From a virus: a stretch of DNA of 21,768 bases. The notes beneath the pieces were generated by a model. It was not told the origin of the DNA. It saw only the letters and a list, made by a program, of their open reading frames with translations, and made no database searches. Both the position numbers and the translations under genes were made by a program. Below, one piece after another: positions 6,389 to 12,120 of this stretch. Where the stretch lies: the IMG/VR virus record IMGVR_UViG_3300042518_001019, positions 1-21,768 of that record, one strand, 5' to 3'. Within the stretch, counting starts at the first letter, position 1; every line of letters begins with the position of its first letter.

Positions 6389-7143
6389 ACTAAATCTCCT
6401 GGTTTCCAGTCTCGAACAATCGGGCCCTCTGACCATGCCACGCTGGCAGTGTCAATCTTTGTTGGTTCGTCGCCAGGCAATAACCCGTAACGAACGCTCA
6501 TTCGTGAAATAAGATTGTCTAAAACGTTGCGGGGCTGCTGTGCGGCGCTCTGCAATTGAATAGTTATGTCTTCAACAAGTAGCGCCTTTTCAACGGCTGT
6601 TTCTGCCCTTGCTTTTACTTGCATTCGCCATTTGGGATTGCGGGTAAAGTATTCGGTGCTGCCCATTAGGGCCCTGTCCCTGCCGTCTTTGACGCCGGCA
6701 TAAACTCGGCCATCGGGGCACCGGCACCATACGGCTGCGGTGCGGCTGCTGCACCATACGCCATCTACAACGTCGGGCAACCATGGCACGGTAATTAGTC
6801 CGCTGTTTAAACAGTCCGTGCAAACGCCTCTTTCTTCGGCAACCTGGTAGGCGGTGCGCTTCATTTTTTCCCTGCGAAACATTAGCGCATGTTGCTCTAA
6901 GGCGTTTAAATGTTTCTCATGCGAAAATGGCGGTATTTCCTGACGTGCGACGCCGTCCGTCGCCGCCGTCATTTCCTCAGCGGTAAAGCCATAGCGCCGG
7001 AAAAATCCGATCCACGTGCCAACCATTTTGCCGTCGGCGTCGTTGTGCCAACCAAATAAAGTTCGGTGGTAGTCGGCCCAGCGGAACCATTCAGCCTTTT
7101 CGGCTTCGGCGTTTGCCTGGGTAATTAAGTTAGTTTCGCCCAT
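6385..7143 (-). CDS. Zinc-ribbon protein of the replication module
   Basis: 252 residues; the ATG at 7143 is preferred over an upstream TTG (7152) because GGAGG lies nine bases before the ATG. The middle carries CTDCLNSG and later CRCPD, consistent with a zinc ribbon of two Cys pairs separated by about 30 residues. The N-terminus (EWFRWADYHRTLFGWHND) is helical, and GFFRRYGFTAEEMTAATDGV resembles segments seen in phage replication-organiser neighbours. The gene overlaps the 3' end of the organiser by 14 bp and precedes DUF669, the position where a helicase loader often lies, but no Walker motif is visible, so I do not call it DnaC. Function unknown. Confidence 0.6.
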   Translation of the reverse strand: MGETNLITQANAEAEKAEWFRWADYHRTLFGWHNDADGKMVGTWIGFFRRYGFTAEEMTAATDGVARQEIPPFSHEKHLNALEQHALMFRREKMKRTAYQVAEERGVCTDCLNSGLITVPWLPDVVDGVWCSSRTAAVWCRCPDGRVYAGVKDGRDRALMGSTEYFTRNPKWRMQVKARAETAVEKALLVEDITIQLQSAAQQPRNVLDNLISRMSVRYGLLPGDEPTKIDTASVAWSEGPIVRDWKPGDLV

Positions 7144-7966
7144 TGTAAGCAACCTCCAAAACGTCTCGCTGCCTTGGGTCGGCGGCCATGGTGTTTAAAA
7201 GTTCCTCGGTGCTTTTTGGCGCCGCTGGGCCCCTTCGTTGCTGCTGGCGTAACTCTCGATCAGAAAACAAAAACAGGGGTTCCGTGCGGTCACGTTTTGG
7301 GTCAGCAATTGCGGCGGCGATTGCCGGCGCCGTTATGCCACGACGCAACGCCTCGGAAAAAACTTCTATTATTTTTGGAAAAGTTTCGTTGCCTGGGCGG
7401 CTGCCTTTAACGTAATGGTTCCATTCAAGGGTAAGCTCATGCGCCGGGTTTTCTGTGGGGGTGGGCACAACGGCCTGCCCCCCCTTGCCAAGAATAGGTA
7501 AGGATTGAATAGGTAAGCCAAGAATAGGTAGGTCGCTACTCTGAGAAGGTTTCTTGGTGGGGTCTAGTGGCGTACTAGGTTGGTTACTAGGTTGGCTACT
7601 AGGTTGGCTACTTAGTGGCGTACTATGTGGCACACTGGAAACGAACGATTTACCCTTGCGTGACATTATGCCTTTAACGTAAGTCGGGCAATGTTCTTCC
7701 CAGTCGTGAATAGCAAGTCGGGCGTCGGGGTGCCGATCTAGCCAACCCGTTTCGACCAGGGCAAGAATCATTTGATCGGGGTCGCCTGACCATTCCAGGG
7801 CGGCGGCAATATCTTCGTTGCTATGGCGTCCAATTGCCCCGTCCATGGCGTTAGCCATGGCAAAAACCCAAAGGCTTTCTAACAGGCCAACGGCCTGCCA
7901 GTGGGGCAATGCAAGTTTGCGTTTTAAGCGCATAAATTTTATGGACGCTGTCGTAGTTGCCTTCAT
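7130..7966 (-). CDS. Replisome-organiser-like protein with winged-helix N-terminus
   Basis: 278 residues; ATG at 7966 with AGGAGG seven bases upstream. The first 100 residues look like the N-terminal DNA-binding region of phage replisome organisers: KFMRLKRKLALPHWQAVGLL, then NEDIAAALEWSGDPDQM and LVETGWLDRHPDARLAIHDW. A low-complexity Ser/Gln/Pro linker with repeats (SQPS, SQPS, NQPS and a five-residue LPILG repeat) follows, then a helical C-terminal region (about 190-275) that would contact helicase or loader. The DNA under the linker forms two tandem-repeat arrays and looks like the replication origin, as the lambda origin lies in the O gene. The start of the next gene lies within its last codons. 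Confidence 0.72.
   Translation of the reverse strand: MKATTTASIKFMRLKRKLALPHWQAVGLLESLWVFAMANAMDGAIGRHSNEDIAAALEWSGDPDQMILALVETGWLDRHPDARLAIHDWEEHCPTYVKGIMSRKGKSFVSSVPHSTPLSSQPSSQPSNQPSTPLDPTKKPSQSSDLPILGLPIQSLPILGKGGQAVVPTPTENPAHELTLEWNHYVKGSRPGNETFPKIIEVFSEALRRGITAPAIAAAIADPKRDRTEPLFLFSDRELRQQQRRGPAAPKSTEELLNTMAADPRQRDVLEVAYNGRN
7492..7536. repeat. Iteron-like array A: three 15-bp direct repeats
   Basis: GAATAGGTA starts at 7492, 7507 and 7522, exactly 15 bp apart, with the following bases partly conserved (AAG in the first two). On the coding strand it encodes the LPILG repeat. Array B lies 25 bp away. Together they look like binding sites for the protein encoded by the same gene. Confidence 0.6.
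7561..7632. repeat. Iteron-like array B: six 12-bp direct repeats
   Basis: Copies start at 7561, 7573, 7585, 7597, 7609 and 7621. Three are near-identical (TACTAGGTTGGT/C), the fourth and fifth diverge (TACTTAGTGGCG, TACTATGTGGCA), and the first (GGTCTAGTGGCG) resembles the fourth. They encode a four-residue Ser/Gln/Pro repeat. Candidate origin within the replisome organiser gene. Confidence 0.65.
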
Positions 7967-7977
7967 GATTAAACCTC

Positions 7978-8484
7978 CTATTTAATGCGTAAATGTTGGC
8001 CACGGGGTAGGACGGTAACGCCTGCAACAATTTCGCCGCCCTTGATTTTTTCACGTATGACGTCAAGGTTTGGGCTAAGGGTAATTTTTTGACAATCGGC
8101 GGGTAGGTGCTCCGCTGGGACTGTAACCTCTAGCGGCTGCACGCCGCCGTTGTTACAGATCGACAAATTAAAGTTAGGCGTCTTTAATTTGTCGATGCTT
8201 TGCAGGCCAAAAAAGTACATTAATCGGCCCTTCATTGCCTTTACGGTGTTGCCGTCCTGGTCGCTTAGCTTGCGTATGCGTTCCGCTTCTTCCTTCCTGG
8301 CGGCGGCCGTCAATTCAAGCTCTCGAATAATGCGGCAATAGGCTTCGACTTTGTCCTCGATTTTGCCTTCTAGTTCGGCTAGAAGTTCATCAAGCACGGG
8401 GTCAAGTTCGCCGTCGCCGGCGTCGTCTTTAGTAGCCCAAAATTCCAATATCTTTGCGCCATGGGATAAATCTAAAATGCTCAT
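7978..8484 (-). CDS. Siphovirus Gp157-family protein
   Basis: 168 residues matching Gp157: a helical Glu/Arg-rich middle (ELEGKIEDKVEAYCRIIREL and AARKEEAERIRKLSDQDGNT), then LKGRLMYFF-like KGRLMYFFGLQSI with LKTPNFNLSICNNGG, the family's usual coiled coil followed by a beta segment. It sits directly after recT (TAATG overlap) with AGGAGG before its ATG. Gp157 proteins are frequent next to recT or DUF669 in siphophages; one is reported to confer resistance in Streptococcus phage work, but the role in replication or recombination is unsettled. Confidence 0.85.
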   Translation of the reverse strand: MSILDLSHGAKILEFWATKDDAGDGELDPVLDELLAELEGKIEDKVEAYCRIIRELELTAAARKEEAERIRKLSDQDGNTVKAMKGRLMYFFGLQSIDKLKTPNFNLSICNNGGVQPLEVTVPAEHLPADCQKITLSPNLDVIREKIKGGEIVAGVTVLPRGQHLRIK

Positions 8485-9383
8485 TACTTTGCACCTCCTG
8501 CAACGGTTACGGGTTCTTTAAAGGGGTTGTTTTCTGCGGCTTGTAAATCAATTTCATGGTTAAGATTAGCAATGACGGCCTCGGCGTCGTCTTGGCTTAA
8601 CTCGGTAGGCTTGCTCACGTTGTAAAGCGCTTTAACCTCGGCGCCCCATGCGGCCTTTTTTTCCTTGGTGTAGCCTAGTTCCTTCAAGAGAAAATTAATC
8701 TCTTTTAGTTGCTCCGGCGTGATTGCCATGCCGGCGGCGGGAATAATGACTTCACCATTTACGGGCGCTGGTGCCTTATCAGTAATTGGCGTTTCTGTGA
8801 TTAAACGGCTGCCATCGTCACAAATTGCCAAAACTTCTGTTTTGATTTTTGGCGCTTTAACCTCTTTGTCTTCAAACTCATCTGGTGCGTACACTCCTAA
8901 CATAACGGCGGGGGCATGACGGCGGGCCCAAATACGTGCACCCATGTAGCTAAGCATTTGATCGGGGTTTTTGTCCCAATGCTTATTGTCTGTGCGAACG
9001 TCTGAAAATTTTGCCGTTATTGTTCTGGCTTCTTCTTCGCCTTTAAGGGTGCCAATAACTGTAATTTCACGGTTATTACCTTCGCCTTTGTAGGTGTAGT
9101 TTAAGCTGCCATGAATAACGCCGCTGCCCTGGATAGCGGCGGCCACTAGCTTGCCTTCAAACATTAAATGGCCGTTGACAATGCTAGTAGCCTGCGCCAC
9201 TGCAAAGGGGCTCATGCCCCAACGAATGGCTTGCTCAATTACTAGCAAACAATCTGAAGGTGATTTTTGTAAATGATAAGGCACTAATTTTGCCCCTGCC
9301 ATTATCTCGGCCAGTTTAACGGCTTCGGCAAAGCCATTAATTTCAAGCGCCTTTTCGGGGCGTGCGGTTAAAGCTGTCTGCAT
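8484..9383 (-). CDS. recT: RecT-family single-strand annealing protein
   Basis: 299 residues with AAGGAG eight bases before the ATG. The sequence matches phage RecT proteins (Bet-like family): SPSDCLLVIEQAIRWGMSPF, AVAQATSIVNGHLMFEGKLV, AAIQGSGVIHGSLNY and GARIWARRHAPAVMLGVYAPDEFED. The N-terminal part binds single-stranded DNA and promotes annealing and strand invasion. The protein would pair with a nuclease during homologous recombination and replication; no RecE-like exonuclease is recognised in the window, but the PD-(D/E)XK-like and phosphoesterase genes could supply one. It overlaps the CsrA-like gene by 16 bases and abuts Gp157. Confidence 0.92.
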   Translation of the reverse strand: MQTALTARPEKALEINGFAEAVKLAEIMAGAKLVPYHLQKSPSDCLLVIEQAIRWGMSPFAVAQATSIVNGHLMFEGKLVAAAIQGSGVIHGSLNYTYKGEGNNREITVIGTLKGEEEARTITAKFSDVRTDNKHWDKNPDQMLSYMGARIWARRHAPAVMLGVYAPDEFEDKEVKAPKIKTEVLAICDDGSRLITETPITDKAPAPVNGEVIIPAAGMAITPEQLKEINFLLKELGYTKEKKAAWGAEVKALYNVSKPTELSQDDAEAVIANLNHEIDLQAAENNPFKEPVTVAGGAK

Positions 9384-9568
9384 TGTTCTAACTCCTTAAT
9401 GATTTTTTCTCGAATGACCATTACGTTCCTGGGTGCGTCTACAACAAGGCGGGCGGCGCCGGTGCTTACTCCTGCCACGCCGACCCAACAAGACAACCCG
9501 TTTACGTCGAGAAGGAAACGCTCCCCCTCTTTGATCTTTAAAACTAATCCGTTTAGTCTTCCTGCCAT
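9368..9568 (-). CDS. csrA: CsrA/RsmA-like translational regulator
   Basis: 66 residues from the ATG at 9568, with GGAGG seven bases before it; a longer frame starting at 9613 would begin inside the terminator stem. The strand pattern fits CsrA: LVLKIKEGERFLL aligns with LILTRRVGETLMI, VGVAGVSTGAARL with the middle strands, and DAPRNVMVIREKI with NAPKEVSVHREEI, including the conserved Arg (Arg53) of the RNA-binding edge. The two Arg of the first strand in E. coli (6 and 7) are here Ile and Lys, so binding may be weaker or altered. As a dimer it would bind GGA-bearing RNA at ribosome sites; the target here is unknown. It is the first gene after a terminator and overlaps recT. Confidence 0.82.
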   Translation of the reverse strand: MAGRLNGLVLKIKEGERFLLDVNGLSCWVGVAGVSTGAARLVVDAPRNVMVIREKIIKELEQCRQL

Positions 9569-9588
9569 TTGTCTGCCTCCTGCTGAAG

Positions 9589-9633
9589 AAAAAAAACGCC
9601 CGGCACCATTCAACGAACGGTATAAACCGGGCG
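9589..9633 (-). terminator. Rho-independent terminator before the CsrA-like gene
   Basis: Minus-strand CGCCCGG (9627-9633) pairs with CCGGGCG (9597-9603); the loop of 23 bases contains ACCG...TGGT, which can form an inner stem. Eight T follow immediately (9589-9596). It ends the 9650-10024 gene, so csrA-recT expression would need read-through, antitermination, or an unseen promoter. Confidence 0.8.
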
Positions 9634-9649
9634 CCCCGGTCTAGGTCGG

Positions 9650-10024
9650 TTAAAAGGGCGGTGGTACGTCAATCCACTGGCTGCCCTGTTCTGCGCCATA
9701 AACTAGCGCTTCGTCTAAAGTGTTCACGTGGTGCCAGACTGTGCGGCGGGTCCAATGCCATTGCACTTTGCAGTCAACAACGGCCATTTTGCTAATGCGT
9801 GCCAGAATGGAAAAACCTGGTAAGTCAAAACGTACCTGGTAGCAAAAATCTACATTTTCAAACGGCATTGCAAATTCTCGAATAGCTTCGGGCGCTGCTT
9901 CCATAATCAACTGGTGGGCGTTGTCTGCCTCTTGTTGGTCTTGTTCTGCAAGCTGGCGTTCCTTTGTTTGGCGGCGAATTTTTGCCGCTGCAATTTCATG
10001 GTCCAACCGTTCTAGGGCGTTCAT
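9650..10024 (-). CDS. Hypothetical early protein, 124 residues
   Basis: First gene of the leftward early transcript, not recognised. The ATG at 10024 follows TAGGAG. The first 45 residues are a charged coiled-coil stretch (EIAAAKIRRQTKERQLAEQDQQ), then a compact part with VDFCYQVRFDLPGFSILARI and QWHWTRRTVWHHVNTLDEAL. Its position, right after the divergent promoter and before a terminator, is that of an immediate-early gene; an anti-repressor or antiterminator role is possible but unproven. Confidence 0.6.
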   Translation of the reverse strand: MNALERLDHEIAAAKIRRQTKERQLAEQDQQEADNAHQLIMEAAPEAIREFAMPFENVDFCYQVRFDLPGFSILARISKMAVVDCKVQWHWTRRTVWHHVNTLDEALVYGAEQGSQWIDVPPPF

Positions 10025-10077
10025 CGTTTACTCCTAAGCAAGTGAAAAGTTTCTGCGGGCCAATGCCCGACGTTCTA

Positions 10078-10106
10078 ACTGTATACCGAGCGACGCATGG
10101 CGTCAA
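10078..10106 (-). promoter_or_regulatory. Leftward early promoter (sigma70-like)
   Basis: Minus-strand TTGACG (10101-10106) is followed after 17 bases by TACAGT (10078-10083); TATACA overlaps one step away. It would drive the 9650-10024 gene about 50-60 bases downstream. It faces away from the plus-strand gene at 10195, giving a divergent control region. Confidence 0.6.
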
Positions 10107-10144
10107 GTTATTTGACTCAAATTTATTTAATGAATTGGTATATG

Positions 10145-10178
10145 TAATTAAATAACATGGTGTACAATACTTTAATTA
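10145..10178 (+). promoter_or_regulatory. Rightward -10 element flanked by an inverted repeat (operator candidate)
   Basis: TAATTAAA (10145-10152) and TTTAATTA (10171-10178) are exact reverse complements, and TACAAT (10163-10168), a good -10, lies between them. A -35 is weak (no match at 17 bases). The stretch 10107-10156 adds another GTTATTT...AAATAAC pair. This fits an operator that controls the rightward gene at 10195 and perhaps the leftward promoter as well. Confidence 0.5.
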
Positions 10179-10194
10179 CAAGGAGTGTTTTGTT

Positions 10195-10392
10195 ATGATC
10201 GCCTGCATGAAAAAACCTGTACGACCTAGAATTTTTGTTGATTGTGACGATCTGGACGCCATTGCCGTTGCACTTATGAAGTTGCATACCGGCAAGACGC
10301 CCAAAGAGATGTTTTTGAAGCTTATTCGGGAACAACTTAAGCCTTACATGGCTGAGGCTAAAACGATCCTGGACAAGCGAAAAAAGCCTTAA
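10195..10392 (+). CDS. Small plus-strand protein, 65 residues (switch-region gene)
   Basis: Runs against the rest of the region. AAGGAG lies nine bases before the ATG and the promoter/operator lies just upstream, so it is a genuine gene. The protein is basic (MKKPVRPRIFVDCDDLD, then KLHTGKTPKEMFLKLIREQLKPYM and KRKKP at the end). The central part may be a short helical DNA-binding fold (ribbon-helix-helix or similar) but I cannot prove it. Position opposite to the early operon is that of a lysogeny repressor. The stop overlaps the last bases of the minus-strand gene ending at 10389. Confidence 0.65.
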   Translation: MIACMKKPVRPRIFVDCDDLDAIAVALMKLHTGKTPKEMFLKLIREQLKPYMAEAKTILDKRKKP

Positions 10393-10586
10393 TCGTCTTT
10401 TCCTTGCTGGGCTTGGTCTTTTGCAATTAATGTTGCTAATACCAACGTCCTGCGCTGGATTTTTCTGGCTATTCCTCTGGCTAGTGTTGCGTCGTATTTT
10501 TCGATGTGCTGGCGCTTTACTTCCAGTTCGGCTATTTGCTGCCAAGTATGCCATATACCCCCCACATTTTCGCTTAAAAATGCCAT
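10389..10586 (-). CDS. Hypothetical protein, 65 residues
   Basis: Tail-to-tail with the plus-strand gene, with a four-base overlap of their 3' ends. GGAG lies eight bases before the ATG at 10586. The protein is helical and basic (WQQIAELEVKRQHIEKYDAT, then RKIQRRTLVLATLI). No family recognised. A terminator-like CGGC hairpin with eight T lies between this ATG and 10625, in the 172-bp gap to the plus-strand gene at 10759; I see no firm promoter there, and the rest of the gap is AT-rich. Confidence 0.5.
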   Translation of the reverse strand: MAFLSENVGGIWHTWQQIAELEVKRQHIEKYDATLARGIARKIQRRTLVLATLIAKDQAQQGKDD

Positions 10587-10758
10587 AGTGTTTACTCCAA
10601 AAAAAAGTCGGCTTCCGTGCCGTCGTGCCCTTCCTTGAGTGGGTACTATGGCAAACGCCGAAAATAGATAAAAATTTATTTTTTATAGTTCTTAATCTGG
10701 TTAAATACTTGATAATAAGTTGCCTAAATAACTTAAGCTTTTTAAAGGGTTTTGCGCT

Positions 10759-11163
10759 TTGATTACGGACGACGAGCTAAATAAAATAATCGCCGCCCAC
10801 GGCTACGTTAGCAGCACGACGCCGCATTGGCCGGGCTGTTACCAGGTACACGCTGAATGCGCTGTGCGGTGGCTGGTGGCTACTGTGCGGGAATTGTCGC
10901 CGGTGGCGGCGAAACGGTTGAGCACGACGGCGGTTGCTGAAGAAACAAGAGAAAAAGAATTAGTTAAATTTATGGAATTGTTTTTGGAATTAATGCGAAT
11001 AACTATGAGCGACGCCTCAACGGCTTATTTAGAAGCTCATCGAATTATTAGAGATATTAAGGGCCTGCCGCCCGAAGATGTGATATTCCCGCCTCGACGC
11101 AAGAAAAAAGCCGCCGGCGACAAGCCGACTAAAATAGAACACGACGAAAAAGGGTTAATTTAA
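10759..11163 (+). CDS. Plus-strand protein, 134 residues (TTG start)
   Basis: The second gene on the plus strand. Start TTG at 10759 has AAAGGG nine bases before it; no ATG or GTG is nearby in frame. The N-terminal part (ITDDELNKIIAAHGYVSS and CYQVHAECAVRWLVATVREL) is helical, the middle is a charged helix (EETREKELVKFMELFLELMR), and the C-terminus is basic (PPRRKKKAAGDK). No family recognised. Its 3' end overlaps the GNAT gene by nine bases on the opposite strand. A role in lysogenic control or in host interference would fit the position, but this is inference. Confidence 0.6.
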   Translation: MITDDELNKIIAAHGYVSSTTPHWPGCYQVHAECAVRWLVATVRELSPVAAKRLSTTAVAEETREKELVKFMELFLELMRITMSDASTAYLEAHRIIRDIKGLPPEDVIFPPRRKKKAAGDKPTKIEHDEKGLI

Positions 11164-11610
11164 AACCATGTAGCGGGCTGGGCTGCCGTGGTAGTTGGCT
11201 TGGTAGGCTGTTTTAAATCCAAATTTTTCCCAAAAAATATGCGTGTTCATAACTGACGTTAAAGCCTTGGGTTTGCCTGCAATCTGTAACACTAATTGTG
11301 CCAGGGCTGTTCCGACGCCGTACCGTTGCCAGGCGGGCAAAATGCAAAGATCATGAATGTAATGGCACGCCGGCGGCGGTGCCGGTGTGTAGCACTGGTT
11401 CAACGGGTGCATTATGCCAAGGGTGAACGGGAATGAAATAACGTAGCCAATTAAGGCGCCGTCAATTTTAGCGGCGTAGCAACTGCCTGGGCTTGCAGTA
11501 ATTTTGGAATGAAAAGATTTATCGTCTTCAAAATATTGCACGGGGTAAGCCTGGGCGGCTATTTCCCCTATTGCAAAATAATGTTCTGGCTGAATTGGTT
11601 CAATTAACAC
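11155..11610 (-). CDS. GNAT-family N-acetyltransferase
   Basis: 151 residues with a GTG start at 11610 and AAGG upstream. The GNAT core is clear: YIHDLCILPAWQRYGVGTAL (about 84-103) contains the Q-R-Y-G-V-G acetyl-CoA loop, and HIFWEKFGFK (124-133) is the typical strand-helix signature near the C-terminus. It would acetylate a small molecule or protein. GNAT genes are occasional accessory genes in phages. The target cannot be told. It lies two bases after the winged-helix gene, probably co-transcribed. Confidence 0.85.
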   Translation of the reverse strand: MLIEPIQPEHYFAIGEIAAQAYPVQYFEDDKSFHSKITASPGSCYAAKIDGALIGYVISFPFTLGIMHPLNQCYTPAPPPACHYIHDLCILPAWQRYGVGTALAQLVLQIAGKPKALTSVMNTHIFWEKFGFKTAYQANYHGSPARYMVLN

Positions 11611-11612
11611 GA

Positions 11613-12086
11613 CTAGCGCCTTACCTCGTAGCCATCGGGGCCCGTGGCTATGGCCTTTCTATGGCCTAAATTTGCTAGTAATTCTTTAACAGTTGTGTCA
11701 TTGATAGGGTTTTCGTGCTCTTTAAAAAACTTTACAATTTGGGCCTGTTTTGCGGGCCCGTGCTCATGAAGATAATCAAGCAACCTTTGTTCTTTGGCGC
11801 TGTAAAACAGCGGCCTATTATCGTCTACCATAGCAATATCACCTCTGGGCAAAGGTGCGGGCGTAATTACCCGCATATTGTTATTAGCGTCTTTAGTTTC
11901 GTTATTAGGCCAATTTTGTGAAAAAATATCAGTAAATTCTTTTTTAATTTCCTCGGTAAGAATGGATACGATTAAGTTTCTTAACACGGGCGGGGCGTCC
12001 TTTCCTGGGAATGGCGGGTCACGAATAGTTAAGTGATTCGTGATGGTTTCAGTAAGCTTGGGGGATAGTAGCACACCTATTAACAC
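11613..12086 (-). CDS. Winged-helix protein next to attP (GTG start)
   Basis: 157 residues from GTG at 12086. The C-terminal third is a winged-helix-like fold: SAKEQRLLDYLHEHGPAKQA, then QIVKFFKEHENPINDTTVKE and LLANLGHRKAIATGPDGYEV (the last strand pair as wing). The N-terminal half contains a helix-rich region (LRNLIVSILTEEIKKEFTDI). It may be a regulator or an excisionase-like factor because it borders attP; its first codons overlap the left integrase arm repeat. Start choice is uncertain: the GTG has only a weak ribosome site (TAGGTG, itself part of the arm repeat). Confidence 0.6.
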   Translation of the reverse strand: MLIGVLLSPKLTETITNHLTIRDPPFPGKDAPPVLRNLIVSILTEEIKKEFTDIFSQNWPNNETKDANNNMRVITPAPLPRGDIAMVDDNRPLFYSAKEQRLLDYLHEHGPAKQAQIVKFFKEHENPINDTTVKELLANLGHRKAIATGPDGYEVRR

Positions 12087-12091
12087 ACCTA
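12070..12091. repeat. Left attP arm: two 10-bp repeats 12 bp apart
   Basis: AGCACACCTA (12070-12079) and AACACACCTA (12082-12091), spaced 12 bp start to start, in the same orientation as the right arm pair. They lie 33-55 bp from the tRNA-derived core and inside the first codons of the winged-helix gene. Confidence 0.7.
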
Positions 12092-12120
12092 AAGCATAAA
12101 ATTTTAATTTTTACCTGTGA

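Noticed and set aside
10599-10625. CGGC/GCCG hairpin with eight T before the 10389-10586 gene
   Set aside because: Only a 4-bp stem, too weak to call a terminator; kept as a remark in that gene's entry.
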